The notes under the pieces are model-generated. The model did not search any database and was not told the origin of the DNA. It saw only the letters and a list, made by a program, of their open reading frames with translations. Below, piece by piece: positions 1 through 8,500 of a stretch of DNA of 53,454 bases. How positions within the stretch are numbered: the stretch's first letter is position 1; each line of letters starts with the position of its first letter. The DNA is from Shewanella sp. c952 (GTDB lineage: Bacteria; Pseudomonadota; Gammaproteobacteria; Enterobacterales; Shewanellaceae), in the NCBI RefSeq assembly GCF_019654975.1, contig NZ_BPEW01000032.1, positions 1 through 53,454 on the forward strand, written 5' to 3'. A program made the position numbers and the translations under genes.

Positions 1-179
1 TAACGCAGTATCAGAGCCGCTAAAACTCGCCAGTAGGAGTGTTTTGGGCTTGCTACTTCTACGTTGAATAAACTCATAAGGGAATAACCATTATGTCATT
101 ACTCACTTTGAATTAGCCTGCCTTGAATTAGCTTGCCAAAAACGCTCTGAGTAGATCAACTTCTTATACTGATTGGTAT
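1..179 (-). repeat. MITE-like repeat, family A, truncated by window edge
   Basis: This stretch is the near-exact reverse complement of the inner and left parts of the complete element at 31031-31294. Shared blocks include the gggaataaccattatgtcat core and the actgattggtat terminus at 168-179. It carries an extra block of about 20 bases near 100-120 that the other copy lacks. Only one terminal inverted repeat lies inside the window. No coding capacity was seen. It lies 31 bases from the stop codon of the leftward gene at 210-710. Confidence 0.85.
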
Positions 180-209
180 AACCCTAACTATAAAAGCTAG
201 GTGTTAACT

Positions 210-710
210 TTATAACTGAGCTGCAGCCCATTTAGCACGATTCTCACGGCTCTCTTTTAGGCCATCTTTGTCGCGGAATGCTTTGTAAGACTCAAAATTA
301 AGCGGGACGAGAACCACTTCCACTTCAAGCATCAATTTACACTCTTTCTTAATACGCCAAGCAGAGGTGTTGTATAGCTCTGCAAGTGGCAGAGTCCCTA
401 GAAACTCAGGGTTATATTGGGCATATAGGGCTTGCGTTGGGTAAACCACAAAGCTCAGTGTGCGCTTAGGCTCTTTAGTAAATAGCTCTTCAATACCGTC
501 GCAAGTATTCAGTACCTGCATTTCGATCGCTTCATCAATTTCAATCAGCTTTTTTTGTACAGGCATATGCGCTGGCTTTTCACCCGCTTCCCATGCAATG
601 ACATCGGCTTCTGTGACTTTGCCTATCTCGGCAACTTGGGCGGTGGTTAGCGCAAGTGAGTGACGTAGGTACTGCATTTCAATGGCGTTTAGCCCAAGAA
701 CTTTAGACAT
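210..710 (-). CDS. DUF4447-like protein with N-terminal helix-turn-helix-like region
   Basis: Predicted soluble protein of 166 residues with no signal peptide or membrane segment. Residues 1-60 (MSKVLGLNAIEMQYLRHSLA, then ALTTAQVAEIGKVTEADVIAWE) read like an XRE-type helix-turn-helix, with an alternating helical pattern and a W-E-A-G turn. The rest is mixed alpha/beta and ends in KWAAAQL. I recall this as the DUF4447 family of Shewanella and relatives, which has no assigned function, so a DNA-binding role is inference only. The start is supported by AAAGGA six bases before the ATG. The neighbouring leftward gene at 749-1150 ends 38 bases upstream, so the two may be co-transcribed. Confidence is high that it is a gene and moderate for the family. 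Confidence 0.8.
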   Translation of the reverse strand: MSKVLGLNAIEMQYLRHSLALTTAQVAEIGKVTEADVIAWEAGEKPAHMPVQKKLIEIDEAIEMQVLNTCDGIEELFTKEPKRTLSFVVYPTQALYAQYNPEFLGTLPLAELYNTSAWRIKKECKLMLEVEVVLVPLNFESYKAFRDKDGLKESRENRAKWAAAQL

Positions 711-748
711 GGTATTTCCTTTATTTAATTTGTAGCACTTTAGCTAAC

Positions 749-1150
749 TTAGCTACGCATCCAAACATTTTCAGCCCATTCCCAGAATGTTTCCCAGCTG
801 TCCTCTTCTATCTCATCGTCTTGCCACAATTTAACTTCGCCCTCTTGGCTGATAAAGAAAAAAGCATCGCCACGTTGGCAGATAGGGACAAATTCACGCG
901 GTAAACCAATGGACCATGCGTAGGCTGCGACTTCTGGCAAAAAAGTATGGGAATGCGGATCGCTGGCAGTGACAGGCTCTAAGCTGCCGACGATAACATC
1001 ACTGGCTTCCATCAAGTACTCTTTCAAAGCCAAAGGTAGCGGGATTAGGATCTCTTCCTCTACTTCAACAATTTGTTCAAAGGTTGCGAGTTCTAACGGT
1101 ACCGGAACCGTTTCGCTCATCTCTTGTAGTTGCTCAATGATATCGTTCAT
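749..1150 (-). CDS. SMI1/KNR4 (SUKH)-like protein
   Basis: Acidic soluble protein of 133 residues. The pattern fits the SMI1/KNR4 (SUKH) fold: an N-terminal helix, then I-P-L-P-L-A-L-K-E-Y-L (residues 37-47), a central FVPICQRGDAFFFI strand pair (about 86-99) and a C-terminal tryptophan-rich helix (SWETFWEWAENVW). SUKH proteins are often immunity proteins against contact-dependent or polymorphic toxins, but many stand-alone members are housekeeping proteins of unknown role. No toxin gene is next to it, so an immunity role is not supported here. It sits 38 bases upstream of the DUF4447-like gene. No convincing ribosome binding site precedes the ATG, so the start is less certain than the reading frame. 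Confidence 0.75.
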   Translation of the reverse strand: MNDIIEQLQEMSETVPVPLELATFEQIVEVEEEILIPLPLALKEYLMEASDVIVGSLEPVTASDPHSHTFLPEVAAYAWSIGLPREFVPICQRGDAFFFISQEGEVKLWQDDEIEEDSWETFWEWAENVWMRS

Positions 1151-1258
1151 ATTTTTTCGCGTGTGAAGACTATTGGGCGGGAGTATAGACTTTTATCAGG
1201 CAAGTCACAAAAAGAGATGTCAGTTGCGGAGCGTATTTTTGGCCCCGCATAAGAGGTT

Positions 1259-2041
1259 TTAGGCAGCGGCTAGGATATTGGCTTGATCTAGGCGCTTATA
1301 CCTAAGCCATGCTTTGTGGTAAAGCTTGTGTGACTGCTGGCGTAGCTGGACTATTTTTGCCGCTTCTAAATCATCAAGTTGTCGTAATTGATCTGCGGCA
1401 TTAGCTTGGATCTGCTGCACTTGCTGGTAAACCTCATGCTCATCACCGCTTTTAATCTCAGCGATATCAGCCAAGTGTAATTGGATCTCGGCAATCATCT
1501 GTGACTGCGGCAACCTAACCAGCAGGTTAAGATCGCGATAACCGGACTCTTTGGGCTCGGCAAAGCGGTTCTTAACTTGAATAATTTGGCTATCGGTTTT
1601 AACCAGTGCAAATGCTTGCATTAGGTTTTGAATATCGTTACTAACAATACTGGCTCTAACCAGATCAGTCAGTTGGCTGGCATCACCATCAAGTTTATTT
1701 CTCACTTTCGCTTCAGCTCTTTCGCGGCTTTTTATATCCGCCAGAATCGATTGGGTTTGAGTTTGCTCGGTAATGTGGTTCAGTAAATTGGCCAGCTCTT
1801 GCTGTGCGTTCGCAGAGTTGGCGTACAGTGCATTTAAGTCTGCGCTAGTTTGCCTTGGTTGTTGGTACTGTATTGATTCGATAGCGGTAAGGCCATCTAG
1901 GTCATTGGAAAATGCCAGTTTAGCGTTATAGCTACCTTTTGAGGTATTGATATCGTGTTCGAGAGGCACGGTTTGTGCGAAGGCTGAACGAGTCGAAAGA
2001 AGCAATAAAAAAATAAAAAACGTTCGTAATATCCGATTCAT
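1259..2041 (-). CDS. Exported RelA/SpoT-like domain protein
   Basis: Protein of 260 residues with a clear Sec signal peptide (MNRILRTFFIFLLLLSTRSA, cleavage probably after AFA at 22). The middle resembles the RelA/SpoT nucleotidyltransferase-like fold: AKVRNKLDGDASQLTDLVRA (111-130), then RFAEPKESGYRD (159-170) and AEIQLHL (184-190). These resemble the (R/K)..PK..GY and E(I/V)Q elements of (p)ppGpp synthetases. The catalytic aspartate region is not a clear match, so synthetase activity cannot be assumed. A charged helical tail (about 200-250) follows. The start is supported by AAGGG six bases before the ATG. It appears monocistronic and is separated by a terminator-like hairpin from the M13 peptidase gene. 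An exported member would be odd because the known substrates are cytoplasmic nucleotides. Confidence 0.6.
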   Translation of the reverse strand: MNRILRTFFIFLLLLSTRSAFAQTVPLEHDINTSKGSYNAKLAFSNDLDGLTAIESIQYQQPRQTSADLNALYANSANAQQELANLLNHITEQTQTQSILADIKSRERAEAKVRNKLDGDASQLTDLVRASIVSNDIQNLMQAFALVKTDSQIIQVKNRFAEPKESGYRDLNLLVRLPQSQMIAEIQLHLADIAEIKSGDEHEVYQQVQQIQANAADQLRQLDDLEAAKIVQLRQQSHKLYHKAWLRYKRLDQANILAAA

Positions 2042-2207
2042 AGCTATCCCTTTTAATGGCTGTAGACCTATATCAAATCTGATTGCCTCTTTGGTATAGA
2101 AGAGGTAATTCTAATCAGATTTGGTATTAATCTAACCTGTGGATACTGAAGCTATGCTGAATGGCAAATTAACATTTATTCATAATTAGGTGTGTGAGGG
2201 GCATAAC

Positions 2208-2250
2208 AAAAAAAAGCCGTTGAATGAACTTGTCATCAACGGCTTTTTTA
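2208..2250 (-). terminator. Intrinsic terminator of the M13 peptidase gene
   Basis: Perfect 8-bp stem (gccgttga 2216-2223, tcaacggc 2236-2243) flanked by an A-run on the left and a T-run on the right, so it could act on both strands. It lies 32 bases past the stop codon of the leftward M13 peptidase gene. Confidence 0.85.
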
Positions 2251-2281
2251 TCGCTAATTACGGCGGTTTATATTGCTGTAA

Positions 2282-4366
2282 TTACCAAATTTTAACGCGC
2301 TTTTCTGGAGCAATATACATAGCATCACCAGGTTTCACGTCATAAGTGCTGTAAAACTCTGGCATGTTTGAAAGTGCGCCAAGTGAACGGAACTGTGCAG
2401 GTGAATGTGGATCTGTCGCTACACGGTTACGCATTGACTCTTCTTTGATTTTTGCACGCCAGATCTGGGTGAAACCAATGAAGAAACGCTGATCGCCTGT
2501 TAGGCCGTCAATCACAGGTGCTTCTTGACCATTAAGTGATTTCTTGTAAGCACGGTAAGCGATAGTGACTCCTGAAAGATCACCAATGTTCTCACCAAGT
2601 GTTAGTTCGCCATTAACGTGTAGGTCGTCAAATACGGCGTAATCATTGTACTGATCGATAAGGGCTTTACCGCGAGTAGCAAACTCTTTCAAGTCTTGTT
2701 CTGTCCACCAATCACGCATGTTGCCTTCACCGTCAAACTTAGCGCCTTGATCGTCAAAACCATGGCCCATTTCATGACCAATAACCGCACCGATGCCACC
2801 GTAGTTAACCGCGTCATCAGCTTCCATATTAAAGAATGGAGGCTGCAAGATTGCTGCAGGGAATACGATTTCATTCATGGTTGGGTTGTAGTAAGCATTA
2901 ACCGTTTGTGGAGTCATATGCCATTCCCACTTGCGAATAGGGCTACCGAGTTTTTCTAGCTCTTTCTCATGGCTCAGCTCGCTTGCGCGCAGGTTGTTGC
3001 CGAACAGGTCGTCAGCTTTAATGGCTAGCTTATCGTAGTTTTCCCAGCGATCAGGGTAACCAATCTTAGGATCAAACTTAGCTAACTTATCTTTAGCAGC
3101 GACTTTAGTGTCAGCACTCATCCACTCTAGTGACTCAATGCTATCGCCGTAAGCGCCACGTAAGTTCTCAACCAAAGTCTGCATGCGTGTCTTAGCTTCT
3201 GGTGCAAAGTGACGCTTAACATAGACTTTACCGACGACTTCGCCTAACAAACCGTTGACTGAAGCGACACCGCGCTTCCAGCGAGGTTGTTGCTCTTCTT
3301 GGCCGTTAAGTGTTTTCGAGAAGAACTCAAAGTTTTCAGTATCTAACTCTTCACTTAGGCTACTTGCTGCATGTGTCAGTACCTGCCACTGCATGTAGGT
3401 CTTCCAAGTATTTAGGTCTGTCGTCTTGATGACTTCATTCAGTCCTTGGATAAAGCTAGGCTGGTTGATGATGATGTCAGCTTGCTTGTCTGCGCCAAGG
3501 GTTGCTAGGTAACCATCCCAGTTGATGTCTGGTGCAAGTGTTGGCAGATCTTTAACTTGGTATAAGTTGTAGGTCTTAGTGCTATCACGAGTTTCAACTA
3601 CATCCCAATGCTTTTCAGCAATTGATGTTTCAAGAGCCAGTACCGCTTCAGCGCTAGCTTTAGGGTTAGCAAGACCTGCAAGGGTATACATCTTTTCGAT
3701 GTGTGCTACGAACGCTTTACGGATATTAACGAAGCGCTCGTCTTGGTTAAAGTAGTAATCTTTTTCTGGCAGGCTTAAGCCATACTGCCAGATATGTGTT
3801 GCATAACGGCTAGAGTCTTTCGCATCGACACCGATGTAAAATGCCATTGGAGTGCCGCCGCCAATCACTTGGCTACGAGCAAAATAAGTCACTAGCTCAT
3901 CTTTATTCTTAATGGCACTGACTTTATCAAGTTCGCTCTGAATTGGTGTCACGCCCAGTTTATTGAGTGTTTCAACATCCATGAATGAACGGTAAAGATC
4001 AGCCACTTTCTGCTCATCGCTACCGGCTTTAAGGTTAGGTGTTGCAGCGACTTCTTCGATAATTGCTTTTACGTCATCACGTGATTTTTCACGAAGATCA
4101 TAAAATGCACCTGTGCTAGTGCGATCGCTCGGGATAGTGGTGTTCTTAACCCAAGTGCCGTTTACATAAGAGTAAAAGTCATCCTGTGGGCGAACTGATT
4201 TATCGAAGTTGGCAAAATCAATGCCTGAAGTTAGTGCTTTTTGCACGGCAACAGCGGCTTCTGTTTTGCTTGTTTCTGGTGCTTTAGGGGCTGTGGTGTC
4301 GCTGTTGCAGGCGCTTAGGCCTACGATAAGGGAAGCGCATAAGCCCCCAACGAGTACTTTTTTCAT
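2282..4366 (-). CDS. M13 family zinc metallopeptidase, lipoprotein (neprilysin/PepO-like)
   Basis: Protein of 694 residues from the chosen ATG at 4366, which has AGGAAG five bases upstream; an in-frame upstream codon at 4390 lacks support. It opens with a lipoprotein signal (KKVLVGGLCASLIVGLSAC, lipobox L-S-A-C), so it is probably anchored facing the periplasm. The M13 N-terminal domain begins with DFANFDKSVRPQDDFYSYVN and NGTWV. The zinc-binding HEMGH is at residues 531-535, and the third-ligand motif ENIGDLSG follows about 60 residues later. The C-terminal CxxW-type end is KRVKIW. Length is normal for M13 enzymes (about 650-700). Family members cut short peptides. It is monocistronic, with its own terminator, and divergent from rsuA. 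Confidence 0.95.
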   Translation of the reverse strand: MKKVLVGGLCASLIVGLSACNSDTTAPKAPETSKTEAAVAVQKALTSGIDFANFDKSVRPQDDFYSYVNGTWVKNTTIPSDRTSTGAFYDLREKSRDDVKAIIEEVAATPNLKAGSDEQKVADLYRSFMDVETLNKLGVTPIQSELDKVSAIKNKDELVTYFARSQVIGGGTPMAFYIGVDAKDSSRYATHIWQYGLSLPEKDYYFNQDERFVNIRKAFVAHIEKMYTLAGLANPKASAEAVLALETSIAEKHWDVVETRDSTKTYNLYQVKDLPTLAPDINWDGYLATLGADKQADIIINQPSFIQGLNEVIKTTDLNTWKTYMQWQVLTHAASSLSEELDTENFEFFSKTLNGQEEQQPRWKRGVASVNGLLGEVVGKVYVKRHFAPEAKTRMQTLVENLRGAYGDSIESLEWMSADTKVAAKDKLAKFDPKIGYPDRWENYDKLAIKADDLFGNNLRASELSHEKELEKLGSPIRKWEWHMTPQTVNAYYNPTMNEIVFPAAILQPPFFNMEADDAVNYGGIGAVIGHEMGHGFDDQGAKFDGEGNMRDWWTEQDLKEFATRGKALIDQYNDYAVFDDLHVNGELTLGENIGDLSGVTIAYRAYKKSLNGQEAPVIDGLTGDQRFFIGFTQIWRAKIKEESMRNRVATDPHSPAQFRSLGALSNMPEFYSTYDVKPGDAMYIAPEKRVKIW

Positions 4367-4714
4367 TTTTCTTCCTTTATATACCGTCAATTTGTTTTTG
4401 TTTTATAAATCAAACGATGCACTTGTGCTTTTATCGAAATAGCACAAATTACATTGGGTAACACATGTTAAGGTTTTTCGGGCTTTGTGAATATGGTTTA
4501 GGTGTAAACTTATCGACTAAATTGAATCAACATGTGTAAGAAAAGGTTTCCTGAACTATTTACCGTCTAAATTTGTCGATGTTTATTAGCGTATTAAGTT
4601 GTGAATGCCTCTACAGCAGTGATAAACGTAGCCTTAAGTATTGGCAAAACTTTGCCCTTTACACCAGTAGCCCTCATAATGTCGGCCATTATGGTCATAT
4701 AGCTGAGTATTACT
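4367..4714. other. Divergent intergenic region between M13 peptidase and rsuA genes
   Basis: This 348-base gene-free stretch must hold the promoters of both divergent genes. One visible structure is a 9-bp inverted repeat, acacatgtt (4461-4469) with aacatgtgt (4529-4537), separated by 59 bases. No recognised operator or RNA motif was seen. Confidence 0.5.
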
Positions 4715-5407
4715 GTGCGTTTAGATAAATTTATTTGTGAGTCAACTTCCCATTCTCGTGTTTCTGCTAAGAAAGCACTGCATCGTGGGGATGTCACTTG
4801 TAATGGTGAGGTGGTTAAAACTTCAGGTTTTAAAGTGACTGACGAGCACGAAATTCGTTTAGAAGGTGTGATACTAAAAGTCATCGGCCCACGCTTTATT
4901 ATGCTTAATAAGCCTGTAGATACTATCTGTTCAACCATTGATGAAGAGTATCCATCAGTTATTGGCCTGCTTGATGTGATTCGTCCTGAAGATCTGCATA
5001 TTGCTGGTCGCTTAGATGCTGACACCACTGGGTTAGTATTGATCACCACTGACGGAAAGTGGTCACACAAGATTACTTCACCAAAGAAAGAGTGTGGCAA
5101 GCGTTACTTGTTAGAGACTGCTGAGCCGTTAACTGAAGATTTAATTGAGCAGTTCGCTACTGGGTTACAGCTCAATAATGAAGATGGCCTAACTAAGCCT
5201 GCCATACTTGAACTGTTGGGTACGCATCAAGCGCGTTTGACCATTACCGAAGGTAAATACCATCAAGTTAAACGTATGCTGGCGGCTGTCGGCAATAAGG
5301 TGACTAAACTTCATCGTGAAGTCGTTGGAGAGATAGAGCTCGATAACACGCTTGAGCTAGGTGAATGGCGCTTTTTGACAGAGACTGAGATTCAATCAGT
5401 AAAATAG
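4715..5407 (+). CDS. rsuA: 16S rRNA pseudouridine(516) synthase RsuA
   Basis: Protein of 230 residues reading from a GTG codon (MRLDKFICES). An N-terminal S4 RNA-binding domain covers about residues 1-47 and is followed by the RsuA/RluB/E/F catalytic domain. The catalytic aspartate lies in AGRLDADTTGLVL (D101), and the family block GKYHQVKRML is near residues 184-193. RsuA makes pseudouridine at position 516 of 16S rRNA. Length and the single S4 domain match RsuA better than the longer RluB. It stands alone and is followed by a strong bidirectional hairpin shared with the convergent protease gene. The ribosome binding site is weak, but the start matches the conserved family N-terminus. Confidence 0.92.
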   Translation: MRLDKFICESTSHSRVSAKKALHRGDVTCNGEVVKTSGFKVTDEHEIRLEGVILKVIGPRFIMLNKPVDTICSTIDEEYPSVIGLLDVIRPEDLHIAGRLDADTTGLVLITTDGKWSHKITSPKKECGKRYLLETAEPLTEDLIEQFATGLQLNNEDGLTKPAILELLGTHQARLTITEGKYHQVKRMLAAVGNKVTKLHREVVGEIELDNTLELGEWRFLTETEIQSVK

Positions 5408-5460
5408 CGCTATAAAACATTCAACTTTAACAGCGTTATTACTGTCGAAATTAGCTCATA

Positions 5461-5487
5461 AAAAGGCCCTCAATTGAGGGCCTTTTA
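5461..5487. terminator. Bidirectional terminator between rsuA and subtilase genes
   Basis: Perfect 9-bp palindromic stem (ggccctcaattgagggcc, 5466-5483) flanked by AAAAA on the left and TTTT on the right. It can end transcription of both convergent genes. Confidence 0.9.
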
Positions 5488-5534
5488 ATAAGGTTAAGCA
5501 AATCGAAATGACCTAACCTCGTGACTACAGCGGG

Positions 5535-8500
5535 TTAATGTAATTTCTTACGTGAACCTGCTAATAGTCCTAATAATGCTAATGCTAGGAAACCTAAGCT
5601 ACCACCGCTTGAATCATTAGACTCCTCCTCAACAGGTGCCTCTTCTGCTGGTGGGGGTGTAGGTTCTACGCCATCAGAGTTAACCGTCAGCATAAAGCTA
5701 GTACTGCCTTGATCTGAAGGGTAGGCCATATCGTGCACTGTAACTGTTACTTCAGTCATACCATGCCAATCGGCATCAGGGGTAATAGCAAATGTTTCGC
5801 CAGTAACCACTGCGGTGATGTTGTCACCGGTAACTGTCATACCATTTACTGTGCCTTTTATGTCGTTGTACATCACGCTTAGGCCTTCAATAGTGCTGTT
5901 CTCTTCCATCATCATATCTGACATCGCTGCAACTGTGATGTTGCTTGGCGTCGATAAAGTGTGAGAGACAGAAACGAGCTCTGAGTCAGCATACTGAGTG
6001 TCTACAGAAACAACATTGTCGCCACCAATCGCTGCTGCTGATACTCGTGCAGAGAACTTAAGCGACACTGCTGTTTGTTCTGGACCACGGTAATCGGCGC
6101 AAACTACAGTACCTTCACTCACTTTGTCATCAACATCGTTGAAAGCAAAGCCATCATTTAAGTAACCAGATAGCGGACCAAATGGAGTACGCTCGCCCCA
6201 GAATCCATGCAGGCCAATTGAACCTAAGTGGCCGTTCGTTGATTTTAAGGTTTGATAAGCGAAAATCATCTCCGGTGTTTCAGGGTCAAAGCTAATTGAG
6301 TTTGAAATAATGGTTTGAATGTTGAACTTAGCATCTGGATCTGGGTTGGTGTTGCCGACCAAGAAGCTATTCCATTCTTCACCGCCATCCCACTGGAAGA
6401 TGTAATGATCATTGGTGACCACGCCATACACCACGTTGGTATAACGGAATGTTGACCAATCAATCGACCCTTGTGGCATCTTCACATCACCGCGCCATAG
6501 TGGAGCGATTACGGTATCAGGGAAGGTTTGGAACATATCCGTAAAGGGTTGGTTATAGTTCCAGAACTCAGGGTTTTGGTCTAATTGAATATAACCAAAT
6601 GGCGAGATCCCTAGTACATTTTGCGAAAAATGCTCAGGGTTTGCGTATAGAGGAATATGAGGTAAGCCATTTTCTTCCATTGGAATGTAAAGCATTTGAT
6701 TAGAAAGACCAGAGATACCTAAGTCTTGATACCCTTGCAGCGGCAAGTCATAGAAGGTTTCATCGTCGCCATAAGGCACCTTACAAGTCGCGTCTTCTAG
6801 GTTAGTGGTATAAACATAATGACGTTTCATATCACTTGAAGATGCTTGGGCTGCACTGATGCTAATCGCATTACCGCTAACGGTTAATCCAGCTTCGTAG
6901 TCTCCTACGCCGCCTACAACGATAGAGTCTTCAATTAACTGCATTCCTTCAGCGATGGTTGCATTTAAAGTAAACTCTCGCTCAGCACCGACGAGGTTAG
7001 GAGCTAAATCGACAACATAATCAACAATATCACCGACCTTGGCTGCAGATTGCGATGCGGTTATTTCAGTGTCAGTGCCCATATGTTGTAACTTAACGGC
7101 GAAGTCACCTAAGTTAGTCGCGTTGTACTCATCACTACCTAACGCCACAACACCATAGTAAGTATCACCTTCAGTTGCATCTGGTAGGTTGTAGTTAAGC
7201 TGCAATTGGTATGGCGTCATGCCATCAGTGGTTGCAGGTCCTTCAACAGTGATGTTGGCATCGTCTGACTCTCCTACAATACCGAGACTCAATACAAACT
7301 CATCAGCTAGGTTTTTAGGATCTTCATAGTCGTATTTCCAGTTTGCGGCTATTGCCCAGTAACGACCAGGCGTTGGATTATTAATGGCACAGAAGTCACC
7401 GTTATCTGTAAATGAGTAACAGATAGCTTCATCTAGCCATTGAATATCACCATCTTCATTGATGTCCATACCAAGGTCGATAGAGGTAAAGGCATGTTTA
7501 GGAGCTGAAAGCACTTCCCAAACAATGCGCTGTGTACCTGCCGGAACATCAAAGAAATGTACCTTTGCACCACCATCGGCTTCTATCTCTTCTACTGTTA
7601 AGCCGTCGGAGTAAAGACGTGCTTCTGCACGTGGCAGTTCGTAGGTAATTGTTTCACCTTTTGTAAGGCCAAAGACCTTGGAGTTAAGTGATTGGATTTC
7701 ATCAGTATTGAGCATTGGCGTTAATGTATGGCCCTGCTCGCGATGGATTATGCCAGACACTTCAGCGGGTAAACCATCACCACTATAGCGAACACCTACA
7801 GGCAGGTGCTGCATTGGAGTGCTGCTATTGTTTGATGTTAGCTTTACTGAGCCGGTAAGTTGTAGTCCTGAAGAGTCGGCGCCAATCGCTTCCACTTCAA
7901 GTACTTTTGCTTTTAGGCTGATGGCTTGAGACTCGCCCGCTTTAAGCGTAAAGGTCTTTGGCGAAGCCTCTAGCTCTAGCATCGGTGCACCATCCATAGT
8001 GTTTGCCGTTGCATCAACCGTCCAAGTGCCATCTTCTGTTGCTGTTACAGTGCGCATCCAGCTACAGGTACTAGCGCAGTTATCTTGGTAGAAGTAAGGC
8101 AGGTTCAAGGTATGAATGTTACCGCCATTATTTGGATTGGCTGCGCGGTAGTTTTCAGCCGTTTCACTTAACAATAAACCTGCATTATTAGCGCGTGCAA
8201 CATTAATCACACCGCTACCCGCATCACTGTAACCTGCAGGAACAGGATCATAGGGTGAGCCATCTCTAGAGCGAGTGGCATTATTCAATGAAGCTGTTGT
8301 CATTAATGCAGATTGAATTTCCGCTGGGGTCCAATCAGGATGTGCTTGAGTAAGTAGTGCCATAGCACCTGCTACATGGGGCGCTGCCATCGATGTGCCG
8401 CTAATCGCTGCGTAATCAGCTGGCATACCTTGGGTACTAAATGGCATTTCATCGGCCCAGGCTGCAAATACATCAACACCTGGCGCTGCTAGGTTGGGTG

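Noticed and set aside
749..1150. SUKH-like gene as an immunity gene of a polymorphic toxin system
   Set aside because: No toxin, Rhs or CDI gene nearby, so family membership alone is not enough.
4594..5100. 168-residue leftward open frame opposite rsuA
   Set aside because: Antisense shadow of the conserved rsuA coding frame.
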